From contig NZ_MASU01000002.1 in NCBI RefSeq assembly GCF_003202235.1, forward strand, positions 372,001 to 436,000: a stretch of 64,000 nt of DNA, written 5' to 3'. The translations under genes were made by a program, and so were the position numbers. Positions 1 through 8,698 of the stretch are shown piece by piece (within the stretch, counting starts at the first letter, position 1; every line of letters begins with the position of its first letter). The notes beneath the pieces were generated by a model. That model worked only from the letters and a program-made list of their open reading frames with translations, searched no databases and had not been told where the DNA came from. The stretch is from Prauserella flavalba. Its GTDB lineage: Bacteria; Actinomycetota; Actinomycetes; Mycobacteriales; Pseudonocardiaceae.

Positions 1-812
1 TGTTCCGGCAGGTCCAGCGTGTGCTCTCGGACCCGTCGATCGAGGTGCTGCTGGTGCGGCCCGACTCGGACTGGCCCGCGCCGTCGCACAACGTGCGCCA
101 GGTGGGGCAGTGGTTCGACGAGCCCACCAAGCCGTCGGACCCGGAGTGGCTCGCGCGCTGGCAGCGGGCGGACGCCGCGGCCACCGAGACCGTGCGGGAC
201 CTGCTCGCCGCCGAGCCGTGGCCGAGCGGGTTGCGCGTGGCCGAGGAACTGGTGCGCGGGCTGCCGCAAGACTCGCTGCTGGTGGTCGGCTCGTCCAACC
301 CGGCGCGGGACGTCGCGCTGGCCGGCGGGCAGCGGCCCGACGTGCTGGTGCACCGCAACCGCGGCGTCGCGGGCATCGACGGCACGGTGTCCACGGCGAT
401 CGGCGCGGCCACGGTGCACCGAGGGCCGTCGTACGCGCTGCTCGGCGACCTGACGTTCCTGCACGACATCAACGGCCTGCTCACCGGTCCCGCCGAGCAA
501 CGCCCCGACCTCACGATCGTGGTGCTCAACGACGACGGCGGCGGCATCTTCTCGCTGCTGGAGCAGGGCGCCCCCGAGCACAGCGACGCCTTCGAGCGGG
601 TGTTCGGCACCCCGCACGGCGCCGACCTGGCCGCGCTGTGCGCCGGGTACCACGTGCCGCACACGCTCGCCGAGACGCTCACGGAGTTTCGCGCCGCACT
701 GCGCCCGCAGCCCGGCCTGCGCGTGGTGGAGGTGCGAGTGGACCGTTCGCGGCACCGGGACCTGCACGCTCGGCTCCGCGCCGCCGTGGCCGAGTCGGTC
801 ACCAGCTCCTGA
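1..812 (+). CDS. menD: MenD (SEPHCHC synthase), C-terminal part
   Basis: Partial gene; the reading frame is open from base 3 and the 5' end lies outside the window. MenD is a thiamine-diphosphate enzyme that joins 2-oxoglutarate to isochorismate (releasing CO2) early in menaquinone synthesis in the cytoplasm. About 269 C-terminal residues are visible. They include NRGVAGIDGTVSTAIGAA and the ThDP/Mg-binding stretch GDLTFLHDING followed by LNDDGGGIFSLLEQ, both characteristic of MenD among ThDP enzymes. It heads a region that also holds menG, menJ and complex I, so the quinone pathway and its main user are physically linked. The stop is followed directly by a palindromic repeat. Confidence 0.93.
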   Translation, partial: FRQVQRVLSDPSIEVLLVRPDSDWPAPSHNVRQVGQWFDEPTKPSDPEWLARWQRADAAATETVRDLLAAEPWPSGLRVAEELVRGLPQDSLLVVGSSNPARDVALAGGQRPDVLVHRNRGVAGIDGTVSTAIGAATVHRGPSYALLGDLTFLHDINGLLTGPAEQRPDLTIVVLNDDGGGIFSLLEQGAPEHSDAFERVFGTPHGADLAALCAGYHVPHTLAETLTEFRAALRPQPGLRVVEVRVDRSRHRDLHARLRAAVAESVTSS

Positions 813-814
813 CG

Positions 815-917
815 GATGCAGTGAAGGCCACCTTCCCTGCGTTGATCGAACACAGCGGCGCGGAGCGCCTCCGTTTGGGTGGTGGCGGGAGACAGGCGCA
901 GGCATGGTGGCCTTCAC
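815..917. repeat. Palindromic repeat (family 1) interrupted by a second repeat (family 2)
   Basis: The left arm GATGCAGTGAAGGCCACCTT begins at 815 and the right arm GGTGGCCTTCAC ends at 917. In the intact copy at 34982-35040 these arms are only about 20 bases apart. Here the centre carries extra sequence, including CAGCGGCGCGGAGCGCCTCCGT at 853-874, which matches 22967-22988 inside nuoM at 21 of 22 bases. The simplest reading is one small element nested in another. It fills the menD to peptidase gap and could also fold as a terminator. Confidence 0.7.
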
Positions 918-989
918 GGTCGGGCAACAGGGACAAGAGCCGCCTTTCGGCTGTGTTCCCCAGGTGAAAACGGCGCTAGTTTGCCCGCC

Positions 990-2498
990 ATGCGCCTTCC
1001 CACACGCGCCGCTACCGGCGCAGTCGCGACGGGTCTCGCGACGGTTCTCCTGGCGACCACGGCCAGTGCGGCTCCCGCACCCGGTGACCCCGGGCTCGGC
1101 GACCCGTACTACCCGGGCGCGGGCAACGGCGGTTACGACGTCGCCCACTACGACATCCGGCTCACCTACCAGCCGGACACCGACCGGCTGGCGGGCACCA
1201 CCACGATCCTCGCCACCACCACGCAGGAACTCTCCAGCTTCAACCTCGACTTCGGGCTCAAGGTCGACTCGGTGCGGGTGAACAACCAGCCCGCCCAGTT
1301 CGCCAAGGACCCCGACGACTTCACCGAGCTGGTGGTCACGCCGCGAAAGCCCCTGGCGAAGAACCAGTTCGTGACCGTGGTCGTCACCTACGCCGACGTG
1401 CCCTCGAAGATCACCATCGACGGCTACCAGGCGTGGAAGAAGACGCCGACCGGCGCGCTCGGCGTCGACCAGCCGACCATCGCCGAGTGGTGGTACCCGT
1501 CGAACGACCACCCGACCGACAAGGCGACCTTCGACATCTCCGTCGAGGTGCCCGACGACGTCTCGGCCCTGTCCAACGGCACGCTCGTGCGCAAGACCAA
1601 GCAGCGCAAGGACTGGACGCGCTGGAACTGGCGCAGCACCGAGCCGATGGCGACCTACCTCGCGTTCATCGCGGTCGGCGACTACGAGGTGCTGCAGTCG
1701 GAGACGCCGAGCGGCCAGCCGTTCGTCACCGCCTACGACCCGCTGCTCGGGCCGAGCCTGCCCGCCGCGAAGGCGAGCATCGAGCGCTCGCCCGAGGTCG
1801 TCGAGTTCCTGGAGGGCTACTTCGGCCCGTACCCGTTCGAGGCGCAGGGCGGCATCGCCACCACGGGCCTCGGCTTCGCGCTGGAGAACCAGACGCGCTC
1901 GGTGTACGACGCGGCGTTCTTCCGCTCCGGCACCAACATGTCCGTGGTGGTGCACGAGAACGCCCACCAGTGGTTCGGCGACTCCGTCGCGCTCGGCGCG
2001 TGGAGTGACATCTGGCTCAACGAGGGCTTCGCCACCTACGCGGAGTTCCTGTGGTCGGAGTACGCGGGCGAGGGCACGGCCGACGAGCTGGCCCAGTACA
2101 TCTACGAGCTCTACCCGGCCGACGACGAGTTCTGGCAGGTCCTGCCCGGTGACCCCGGTCCGGAGAACCAGTTCCACGCCGCCGTCTACGACCGGGGCGC
2201 GCTCGCCGCCCACGCGCTGCGCAAGGCCGTCGGCGACGAGGCGTTCTTCGCGATCCTACGGACGTGGCTCGAGAAGAAGGAGGACGGCCACGGCACGATC
2301 CCGGAGTTCGTGAAGCTCGCCGAGCGGATCTCCGGCCAGCAGCTGGACGAGGTGTTCGACACGTGGCTCTTCACCGAGGGCAAGCCCGCCGAGAGCCCCA
2401 ACGGCACGCCCGCGACGGCACGCGCCGCGGCCGCGGCCCAGCCAGAGTCGTACCCCGAGATCCGGTTCACGCACGAGCAACTGGCCGCGGGCGAGTGA
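990..2498 (+). CDS. Secreted M1-family zinc aminopeptidase
   Basis: A 502-residue gluzincin peptidase predicted to cleave N-terminal residues from peptides outside the cell. The ATG at 990 is chosen because it starts a classic signal peptide (MRLPTRAATG then a hydrophobic stretch ending near TASAAPAPG, residues 1-30). The open frame upstream to 879 lies in repeat DNA. The zinc site is HENAH at residues 322-326 with the third ligand Glu in WLNEGFA (about residue 345). The upstream ALENQ (about 298-302) corresponds to the GAMEN substrate-binding motif. The protein is short for the family: it ends soon after the catalytic domain and lacks the long helical C-terminal domain of PepN. A Pro/Ala-rich tail closes it. 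Substrate unknown. Confidence 0.9.
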   Translation: MRLPTRAATGAVATGLATVLLATTASAAPAPGDPGLGDPYYPGAGNGGYDVAHYDIRLTYQPDTDRLAGTTTILATTTQELSSFNLDFGLKVDSVRVNNQPAQFAKDPDDFTELVVTPRKPLAKNQFVTVVVTYADVPSKITIDGYQAWKKTPTGALGVDQPTIAEWWYPSNDHPTDKATFDISVEVPDDVSALSNGTLVRKTKQRKDWTRWNWRSTEPMATYLAFIAVGDYEVLQSETPSGQPFVTAYDPLLGPSLPAAKASIERSPEVVEFLEGYFGPYPFEAQGGIATTGLGFALENQTRSVYDAAFFRSGTNMSVVVHENAHQWFGDSVALGAWSDIWLNEGFATYAEFLWSEYAGEGTADELAQYIYELYPADDEFWQVLPGDPGPENQFHAAVYDRGALAAHALRKAVGDEAFFAILRTWLEKKEDGHGTIPEFVKLAERISGQQLDEVFDTWLFTEGKPAESPNGTPATARAAAAAQPESYPEIRFTHEQLAAGE

Positions 2499-2520
2499 TC
2501 GAGGCGGTTATGCTCGCCGC

Positions 2521-2970
2521 GTGCTAGGAATCCCGAACGAACGAGCGTTGCGCATCGGGGCGTGGGTGGTTCTCGGAGTGGCCGCCGTGATCACGCTCCT
2601 GTGCGCGACGCTCGTCTTCGGGGCCCTGCGCAACGACCGCGCGATCGCGGCCAACCACGGCGTCGCCACGGCACAGGTGGATCAGGTGCTGTTCGACCGC
2701 ACGATCATCCGCTTCGACACGCCAGACGGTGTCACGCACAGCCCGTCGAACGGCGTGCTCTACCCGGACGGGCTCAACGCGGGCCAGCTCGTGCGCATCG
2801 AGTACGACACCACCAACCCGGACCTGGCGAAGGTCGCCGGGCGCACGTGGCTGCTGACGCTGCTGCCGGTGGGCACCACGGCGCTGTTCACGTGGCTGGT
2901 CGCGGGCCCGCTGCTGTGGTGGATCCGCTCGCGTCGCCGCAAGCTGTCCGAGGAACCCGTCCCCGCCTAG
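2521..2970 (+). CDS. DUF3592-type small membrane protein
   Basis: A 149-residue protein with two hydrophobic segments (about residues 12-34 and 113-136) flanking an extracytoplasmic domain with a DUF3592-like pattern (TIIRFDTPDG, GQLVRIEYDTTNPDLAKV). The start is GTG at 2521, with a TATGCT-like -10 hexamer 7-8 bases upstream and no Shine-Dalgarno, so translation may be leaderless. An equivalent two-helix protein sits between menD and mgtA in mycobacteria (Rv0556). Function is not known. Confidence 0.75.
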   Translation: MLGIPNERALRIGAWVVLGVAAVITLLCATLVFGALRNDRAIAANHGVATAQVDQVLFDRTIIRFDTPDGVTHSPSNGVLYPDGLNAGQLVRIEYDTTNPDLAKVAGRTWLLTLLPVGTTALFTWLVAGPLLWWIRSRRRKLSEEPVPA

Positions 2971-3002
2971 CCAAACCGCAGTGTGTCCCAACTGCACCCA
3001 CT

Positions 3003-3025
3003 GCAGTGAAGGCCACCTTCACTGC
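3003..3025. terminator. Short hairpin, family 1 repeat, between convergent genes
   Basis: GCAGTGAAGG-CCA-CCTTCACTGC is a perfect hairpin with 10-base arms and a 3-base loop. It lies between the convergent DUF3592 and inositol-phosphatase-like genes and is a half-size version of the palindromes at 34982 and 30408. It could end transcription from both sides. There is no T-run, as is common in GC-rich actinomycetes. Confidence 0.6.
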
Positions 3026-3064
3026 GGTCGGGGTGGGGCCTGAGGGGCCAAGGGGCTGGCGGGC

Positions 3065-3907
3065 TCAGCGGGCCGGGGCTGGCACCACGCCCGACCACCA
3101 GCTCATCACCTCGTCGGCAACGCCCGGTGCGGCGACCAGCAGGCCGTCGGTGGGCAGCACGGTGCCCTCGCCGCGCCGGTCGAGCACCACGGCGCCCGCC
3201 TCGATCGCCAGCGCCACCGCGCCCGCGACGTCCCACTCGTGGTAGCTGTGCAGCACGGCCGCCGTCGCGTGGCCCAGCGCGACCTGCGCGATCGACAGCG
3301 CCGCCGAGCCGAGCACCCGCACGCCCGCGTGTGCCGCGGCCGCGCGCTCGATGAACTCGCCCATGCCCGGCCACGGACCCGTCCGCGCCAGCTCGGTGCA
3401 CACGATCGCGCCCGCCGTCCTCGCCCGCTCCGTGAGCTGCACCGGCTTGCCGTTGGCCCGCGCACCCCGGCCCCTGGCCGCCGCGTAGATCTGCGCGCGG
3501 TACGGGTCGGCCACCACACCGACCACCGGCCCGGAGGCGTCCACCAGCGCGAGGCTGTAGGCGCACCACGGCACCCCGGCGACGTAGTTGGCGGTGCCGT
3601 CGACGGGATCCACCACCCAGCGGTACTCGGCGGCGTCGGCGCCCACGTCCGGCCCGTACTCCTCACCGACGACGGGGATGCCGGGGAACTCCGAGGTCAG
3701 CACCCGCCGCGTGTGCCGTTCGAGGGTGCGGTCGGTGTCGGTGACCCAGTCGAACGGCGAGTCCTTGGTGCCGGGGTGAGCGCCCCGTCCGGCCGTCGCG
3801 GTGATCACGTCGGTGGCGTCGTTGGCCAGGCGGCCCGCGACCTCCAGGGCCTTGGAGAGCAGGCCCGGTTCGACCGGCCGCGCCCGGCGAGAGGACAAGA
3901 GGGTCAT
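3065..3907 (-). CDS. Inositol monophosphatase family protein
   Basis: A 280-residue Mg-dependent sugar-phosphate phosphatase of the IMPase superfamily. Family motifs are intact: GEEYG (about 81-85), the metal-binding block WVVDPVDGTANYVAGVPWC (about 97-115; Asp100 and Asp103 as ligands) and EWDVAGAVALAIEAG near the C-terminus. Possible substrates are inositol-1-phosphate, histidinol phosphate or a related sugar phosphate; sequence alone does not separate these. It is divergent from mgtA across a 176-base gap. Because phosphatidylinositol mannosides need free inositol, a link to the adjacent mannosyltransferase is possible but unproven. Confidence 0.85.
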   Translation of the reverse strand: MTLLSSRRARPVEPGLLSKALEVAGRLANDATDVITATAGRGAHPGTKDSPFDWVTDTDRTLERHTRRVLTSEFPGIPVVGEEYGPDVGADAAEYRWVVDPVDGTANYVAGVPWCAYSLALVDASGPVVGVVADPYRAQIYAAARGRGARANGKPVQLTERARTAGAIVCTELARTGPWPGMGEFIERAAAAHAGVRVLGSAALSIAQVALGHATAAVLHSYHEWDVAGAVALAIEAGAVVLDRRGEGTVLPTDGLLVAAPGVADEVMSWWSGVVPAPAR

Positions 3908-4083
3908 GCCTCTCTAGCGTGGCGGCACCGAGTGTCCGGCACGCGACGCGCAGATGAAGGGTCGCTCGCCATTCGCCAACGACTACGCTTTGTAACGCCG
4001 TGGCCGAAGAGTTTCGGCACCGTTGGCTCGTCCGTTACGTGTCCGTGGTCCGGTTGCCCGTGACCGCTGCGAGAGTGCGGTAC

Positions 4084-5202
4084 GTGCGAGTCGCCATCGT
4101 CACCGAGAGCTTCCTGCCCCAGGTGAACGGCGTGACCAACTCCGTGCTCCGGGTCGTGGAGCACCTGCGTGAACACGGCCACGAGGTGCTCGTGATCGCG
4201 CCGGGTGCGGGTCCTGAGGAGTACCGGGGTGCCCCCGTGGTGCGGGTGCCCGCCGTGGACCTGCCCGTCGTCAATTCACTGCCGGTCGGTGTGCCGACCA
4301 GGACCGTGCTGACCGCACTCGCGAGCTTCGTGCCGGACGTCGTGCACCTGGCGTCACCCTTCGTGGTCGGGGCGCGGGGGCTCGCCGCCGCGCGGCGGCT
4401 CGGGGTGCCGGTGGTCGCCGTCTACCAGACGGACATCGCCGGGTTCGCCACCGCGTACGGGCTCGGCCTCGGTGCCCGCGCCGCGTGGCGCTGGGTGCGC
4501 CGGCTGCACAGCAAGGCCGACCGGACACTCGCGCCGTCCACCCATTCCGTGCGTGAGCTGCGGTTGCACGGTGTGCCGCGCGTGTACCGCTGGGGCAGGG
4601 GCGTTGACGTCGAGCGGTTCTCCCCTGCGCACGCGGACCCGGTCCTGCGCGCCGAACTGGCCCCGAACGGCGAGCTGCTGGTCGGTTTCGTGGGCAGGCT
4701 GGCGCCGGAGAAGGAGGTCGACCGGCTGGCCGCGCTCGCCGGGCTGGAGGGCGTGCGCGTGGTCGTGGTCGGCGACGGCCCCGAGCTCGACGGCCTGCGC
4801 GCGAGCCTGCCCGGCGCGGCGTTCCTCGGCGCCCGCTACGGCGAGGAGCTGGCGACGGCGTACGCGAGCCTCGACGTGTTCGTGCACACGGGCCCACACG
4901 AGACGTTCTGCCAGGCCGTGCAGGAGGGCATGGCGTCGGGCCTGCCCGTCCTCGCGCCCGCGGCGGGTGGACCCCGTGACCTCGTCGACCACGGTTCGAC
5001 GGGGTTCCTGCTGTCGCCGGAGCGCGAACGCTTCGCCACCGAGCTGCGGGCGCGCGTCGGTGAACTGCGCGACGACGGGCTGCGCGCCCGGCTCGGCGCA
5101 CAGGCGCGGCGCAGCGTGCTCGGGCGCACCTGGCCCGCCGTATGCGACCAGCTGGTTGCCCACTACGAAGCCGTACGGGGCCACGTCTTACGGGCGGCGT
5201 GA
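4084..5202 (+). CDS. mgtA: GT4 glycosyltransferase, MgtA/PimB-like mannosyltransferase
   Basis: A 372-residue GT-B fold transferase. The start GTG at 4084 gives the typical N-terminus [21 protein letters not shown]; the upstream frame to 4000 looks non-coding. The donor-site EX7E motif is present ([13 protein letters not shown], about residues 271-283), as is [14 protein letters not shown] in the C-terminal Rossmann half. In mycobacteria and corynebacteria the homologue between menD and menG (Rv0557, MgtA) transfers mannose from GDP-mannose to a glucuronosyl-diacylglycerol glycolipid. Position and sequence both suggest the same role, though the acceptor here is inferred. It overlaps the next gene by one base. 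Confidence 0.82.
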   Translation: MRVAIVTESFLPQVNGVTNSVLRVVEHLREHGHEVLVIAPGAGPEEYRGAPVVRVPAVDLPVVNSLPVGVPTRTVLTALASFVPDVVHLASPFVVGARGLAAARRLGVPVVAVYQTDIAGFATAYGLGLGARAAWRWVRRLHSKADRTLAPSTHSVRELRLHGVPRVYRWGRGVDVERFSPAHADPVLRAELAPNGELLVGFVGRLAPEKEVDRLAALAGLEGVRVVVVGDGPELDGLRASLPGAAFLGARYGEELATAYASLDVFVHTGPHETFCQAVQEGMASGLPVLAPAAGGPRDLVDHGSTGFLLSPERERFATELRARVGELRDDGLRARLGAQARRSVLGRTWPAVCDQLVAHYEAVRGHVLRAA

Positions 5203-6305
5203 TGCACATCGTGCAGCTCGCGAACTTCTACGGCCCCCGCTCCGGCGGGTTGCGGACCGCGCTGCACCACCTCGGCGCCGGCTACGTCGCGAGCGGGCAC
5301 CGCGTGACGCTGGTCGTGCCAGGTGCCCGCTACGCCGACGAGCTGCTGCCCGACGGCGTGCGCCGCGTGACGCTGCCCGCGCCGCGCATCCCCGGCACCG
5401 GCGGGTACCGCGCGGTCGACCCGTACCGCGTGCGGACCCTGCTGCGCGCGCTGGAGCCCGACCGACTCGAGGTGTCCGACCGGCTCACGCTGCGCGGCAT
5501 GGGCCGGTGGGCGCGCGAACGGGGCGTGCCCAGCGTCGTGATCTCCCACGAGCGGCTCGACCGGCTGCTGGAGCAGTTCCTGCTACCGGGACCCGTCGCC
5601 CGCCGCGTCGCCGACACGGCCAACCGGCGCATGGCGGCCGGCTACGACAAGGTGGTGTGCACCACGGCGTTCGCCCGCGCCGAGTTCGACCGCATCGGCG
5701 CGCCGAACGTTCAGCGGGTGCCGCTCGGCGTCGACCTGCGGGCGTTCACGCCGACCCTGCGCGACGACGGGTGGCGGCACACGCTCTCCGACGGCGCCGA
5801 CGCGCTGATCGTGCACTGTGGACGGCTCTCGCCCGAGAAACACGTCGAGCGCAGCGTCGACACGGTAGCCGAGCTGACCGAGTCGGGCGCCAAGGTGCGG
5901 CTCGTCGTCGCCGGTGACGGGCCGAGGCGCAGGGCGCTGGAGCGCAGGGCCCGTGGGCTGCCGGTGACGTTCCTCGGGTTCCTCGCCGACCGCACCGAGG
6001 TCGCCAGGCTGCTCGCGAGCGCGGACGTGTCGCTGGCCCCCGGCCCGCACGAGACGTTCGGGCTCGCGGCGCTGGAGGCGCTCGCGTCGGGCACGCCCGT
6101 GGTGGTGTCGGCCTCGTCGGCGCTGCGGGAGATCGTGCGGCCCGGCTGCGGGGCCGCCGTCGCCGACCACGCGCCCGCCTTCGCCACGGCGGTGACGGGG
6201 CTGCTGGACTCGCCGGAGCCCGACCGCAGGGCGGCGGCGCGGGCGAGGGCGGAGGAATTCGCGTGGCCGGTCTCGGTGCGGGGGATGCTGTCGGTTCTCG
6301 CCTAG
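5202..6305 (+). CDS. GT4 glycosyltransferase, second copy
   Basis: A 367-residue GT-B glycosyltransferase that starts at the ATG overlapping the mgtA stop (TGATG), so it is translationally coupled. N-terminal [21 protein letters not shown] is the acceptor-side glycine-rich loop. GPHETFGLAALEALASGTPV (about 282-301) is the EX7E donor motif. It resembles mgtA in fold but is clearly diverged. Coupling suggests that the two enzymes act one after the other on an envelope glycolipid; the donor and acceptor cannot be read from the sequence. Confidence 0.8.
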   Translation: MHIVQLANFYGPRSGGLRTALHHLGAGYVASGHRVTLVVPGARYADELLPDGVRRVTLPAPRIPGTGGYRAVDPYRVRTLLRALEPDRLEVSDRLTLRGMGRWARERGVPSVVISHERLDRLLEQFLLPGPVARRVADTANRRMAAGYDKVVCTTAFARAEFDRIGAPNVQRVPLGVDLRAFTPTLRDDGWRHTLSDGADALIVHCGRLSPEKHVERSVDTVAELTESGAKVRLVVAGDGPRRRALERRARGLPVTFLGFLADRTEVARLLASADVSLAPGPHETFGLAALEALASGTPVVVSASSALREIVRPGCGAAVADHAPAFATAVTGLLDSPEPDRRAAARARAEEFAWPVSVRGMLSVLA

Positions 6306-6316
6306 ACTCGCGGGCA
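6303..6316 (+). promoter_or_regulatory. Candidate leaderless promoter for menG
   Basis: TAGACT at 6303-6308 is a good -10 hexamer and ends 7 bases before the menG ATG at 6316. That spacing puts the predicted transcription start at or next to the A of the ATG. There is no Shine-Dalgarno. This is a typical arrangement for leaderless actinobacterial genes. Confidence 0.45.
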
Positions 6317-7032
6317 TGTCACGAGCGAGCCTGGACAAGGATCCTCGCGAGGTCGCCGCCATGTTCGACGGAGTCGCGGCGGGCTACGACCGCGCGAACT
6401 CCGTCATGACGTTCGGCTTCGACCGGCGCTGGCGCATCACCACGGCCAAGGTGCTGGAGGCGCGGCGCGGGGAGGCGGTGCTCGATCTCGCGGCCGGTAC
6501 CGGCGTCTCGACCAAGGAGTACTCGCGGGGCGGCGCCTACTGCGTCGCCGCGGACTTCTCGCTGGAGATGCTGCGCAACGGCAGGCAGCGTGGCGTGCCG
6601 ATGGTCGCGGCGGACGCCCTCCGGCTGCCGTTCGCCGACGAGAGCTTCGACGCGGCGACGATCTCCTTCGGCATTCGCAACTTCGTGGACACCAAGGCCG
6701 CGCTGACCGAGATCGCCCGCGTGGTCAAGCCGGGCGGGCGGCTGGTGATCTGCGAGGTGTCGACGCCCACGTTCCCGCCGATCCGGTTCGTGTACCGCAA
6801 GGTGATCCTGCGCGCGATGACCTGGCTCGGCAGGCGCGCATCGTCCAATCCGGACGCCTACGGCTACCTGGCCGAGTCGATGCTCACGTGGCCCGACCAG
6901 CGCGCACTCGGCGAGATCATCGCCTCGGCGGGCTGGACGAAGGTGGAGTGGCTCAACCTCACCTTCGGCGTGGTGGCCATCCACCGCGCCCGCAAACCCG
7001 CCGCGGAGGCGTCCGTAAACTCGGACGCATGA
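6316..7032 (+). CDS. menG: Demethylmenaquinone methyltransferase
   Basis: A 238-residue class I SAM methyltransferase of the UbiE/MenG family that methylates demethylmenaquinone, the last ring step of menaquinone synthesis. Signatures are the family N-terminal motif YDRANSVMTFGFDRRWR (about 24-40), the SAM loop VLDLAAGTGVST (about 55-66) and the C-terminal SNPDAYGYLAESMLTWPDQ. It overlaps menJ by 4 bases (ATGA), so the two are co-translated. Mycobacterium has the same gene (Rv0558) next to mgtA. Confidence 0.93.
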   Translation: MSRASLDKDPREVAAMFDGVAAGYDRANSVMTFGFDRRWRITTAKVLEARRGEAVLDLAAGTGVSTKEYSRGGAYCVAADFSLEMLRNGRQRGVPMVAADALRLPFADESFDAATISFGIRNFVDTKAALTEIARVVKPGGRLVICEVSTPTFPPIRFVYRKVILRAMTWLGRRASSNPDAYGYLAESMLTWPDQRALGEIIASAGWTKVEWLNLTFGVVAIHRARKPAAEASVNSDA

Positions 7033-8297
7033 ACAACGACGCCGAGGTCATCGTCGTCGGTGCGGGTCCGGCCGGCTCCACGGTGGCCACGTACCTCGCC
7101 CGCGCCGGTGTGGACGTGCTGCTGCTGGAGAAGACCGCGTTCCCGCGCGAGAAGGTGTGCGGCGACGGCCTCACGCCGCGCGGCGTGAAGCAGCTCATCG
7201 ACCTCGGTATCGACACGAGCCGCGAGGCGGGCTGGGTGCACAGCAGGGGCCTGCGCATCCTCACCGGCGACCTGACGCTGGAGCTGGACTGGCCGGACTT
7301 GACGAGCTACCCGCCCTACGGCGTCTCGCGGACCCGGCACGACTTCGACGACATCCTCGCGAAGACCGCGGTCAAGGCCGGTGCCCGGCTCTACGAGCGC
7401 ACCACGGTCACGGGCGCGATCACCGACGCCGCGGGCCGCGTGGTCGGCGTGGAAGCCAAGGTGGGTCCCGAGAAGACGCCGGTCAGCTACCGCGCGCCGC
7501 TGGTGCTCGCGTGTGACGGCGTGTCCGCGCGGCTCGCGCTCTCGGTGGGCATCGACAAGGACGAGAAGCGGCCGATGGGCGTGGCCGTGCGCCGCTACTA
7601 CAAGAGCCCGCGCCACGACGACGCCTACATCGAGGGTCACCTCGAGCTGTGGGACCGCAGCGATCCGCGCAGACCGAAGCTGCTGCCCGGGTACGGCTGG
7701 GCGTTCCCGCTCGGCGACGGCACCGTGAACGTCGGGCTCGGCATGCTCTCGACGTCGGCGTCGTTCCGCAACACCGACTACCGCGCGCTCATGCGCTCGT
7801 GGCTCGATTCGACGCCGGAGGAATGGGGCTACCGCGAGGAGAACGCGGTCGGCAAGATCGGTGGCGCGGGCCTGCCGATGGGCTTCAACCGCACGCCCCA
7901 CTACCGCGACGGCCTGCTGCTGCTCGGCGACGCGGGCGGGATGGTGAGCCCGTTCAACGGCGAGGGCATCTCCGCGGCGATGGAGTCGGCGCAGCTGGCC
8001 GCCGAGCACGTGGTGCAGGCGCTGGCGCGGCCGGAGGGGCCCTCGCGCGAGCGCGCGCTGAGCGGCTACCCGAGGGCGCTCGCGGACCTGATGGGCGGCT
8101 ACTACCGGCTCGGCAACCTCTTCGCCAAGGCCATCGGCAACCCGAAGGTGATGCGCGCGGCGACGAAATACGGCCTGCGCGTGAACCCGTTGATCCCGCT
8201 GATCTACAAGGGCCTCTCCGGCTGTTACGACGCGAAGGGCGGCGACGGCGTCGACCGCCTCATCTCGCTGCTCGCGCGCGTCACGCCCAGTGCCTGA
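7029..8297 (+). CDS. menJ: Geranylgeranyl reductase family, probable menaquinone reductase MenJ
   Basis: A 422-residue FAD-dependent oxidoreductase. The start is the ATG overlapping the menG stop by 4 bases; it opens with the dinucleotide-binding motif VIVVGAGPAGSTVATYLARAG. Other FAD motifs are ACDGVSARLA (about 158-167) and GDAGGMVSPFNGEGISAAMES (about 299-319). Mycobacterial MenJ (Rv0561c), in the same neighbourhood, saturates one isoprene unit of menaquinone to give MK-9(II-H2). Coupling to menG makes this role likely here. The alternative is a geranylgeranyl reductase for other polyprenyl lipids. Confidence 0.85.
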   Translation: MNNDAEVIVVGAGPAGSTVATYLARAGVDVLLLEKTAFPREKVCGDGLTPRGVKQLIDLGIDTSREAGWVHSRGLRILTGDLTLELDWPDLTSYPPYGVSRTRHDFDDILAKTAVKAGARLYERTTVTGAITDAAGRVVGVEAKVGPEKTPVSYRAPLVLACDGVSARLALSVGIDKDEKRPMGVAVRRYYKSPRHDDAYIEGHLELWDRSDPRRPKLLPGYGWAFPLGDGTVNVGLGMLSTSASFRNTDYRALMRSWLDSTPEEWGYREENAVGKIGGAGLPMGFNRTPHYRDGLLLLGDAGGMVSPFNGEGISAAMESAQLAAEHVVQALARPEGPSRERALSGYPRALADLMGGYYRLGNLFAKAIGNPKVMRAATKYGLRVNPLIPLIYKGLSGCYDAKGGDGVDRLISLLARVTPSA

Positions 8298-8490
8298 GCG
8301 GCACGTGGGATAGCTCACAGTACGGCTGTACTTTGTGCTGCGCGCACGGCTCTGTTCGTCGCTTTTGCGCTGGTGACGGGGGTTCACGCGACGCTGTGTG
8401 TGCACTCTGTCGCGCGACAAGTTAGGTAACCCTTATACCACGGGGACTAGCGACAAGGCTGTGAGTCGCGTCCTACACTGCCCCCATGCT

Positions 8491-8508
8491 TTGTGAACGG
8501 CTTCACAA
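8491..8508. promoter_or_regulatory. Rex-type operator 1 (nuo)
   Basis: TTGTGAA-CGGC-TTCACAA is an exact match to the consensus of the redox-sensing repressor Rex (TTGTGAA-N4-TTCACAA). Rex senses the NADH/NAD+ ratio and in Streptomyces represses respiratory genes including nuo and cyd. The site lies just downstream of a TACACT -10 candidate, where a bound repressor would block transcription. Confidence 0.82.
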
Positions 8509-8520
8509 CTTCGACGAGAA

Positions 8521-8542
8521 GCTTGTGAACTATTTCACAAGC
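8521..8542. promoter_or_regulatory. Rex-type operator 2 (nuo)
   Basis: GCTTGTGAA-CTAT-TTCACAAGC is a second perfect site with 9-base arms, centred 32 bases (about three helical turns) from the first. That phasing would place two Rex dimers on the same DNA face, which fits cooperative repression of the nuo operon. Confidence 0.82.
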
Positions 8543-8698
8543 ATCCCTGTGCTCTCGGGCGGTGACAGGGGTGGTTGACCACGCGGGGTAAGGGTGGCCT
8601 AACCCTCAGAGGTGTGACCCAGGTCCCTTAGGGTGCCGCCCAGAAGTCGCACAGAACACACGTCCGTAACGCAGCGGCGCGGAAAGGATGGTGCCGCA

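Larger units (their letters stand above)
8298..8698 (+). other. Intergenic control region upstream of nuoA
   Basis: About 400 bases without a supportable gene. It holds a small inverted repeat AGTAC-GGCT-GTACT at 8319-8332 just after menJ (possible terminator or operator), an AT-richer stretch with TTATAC at 8433-8438, a TACACT hexamer at 8473-8478, and two Rex-type operators listed separately. Both hexamers are only -10 candidates because no convincing -35 is visible. GGAAAGGA at 8681-8688 is a Shine-Dalgarno candidate for nuoA, with a rather long spacer. Confidence 0.5.

Noticed and set aside
879..989. Upstream extension of the M1 peptidase to 879
   Set aside because: The extra 37 codons lie in repeat DNA and would hide an obvious signal peptide that starts at 990.
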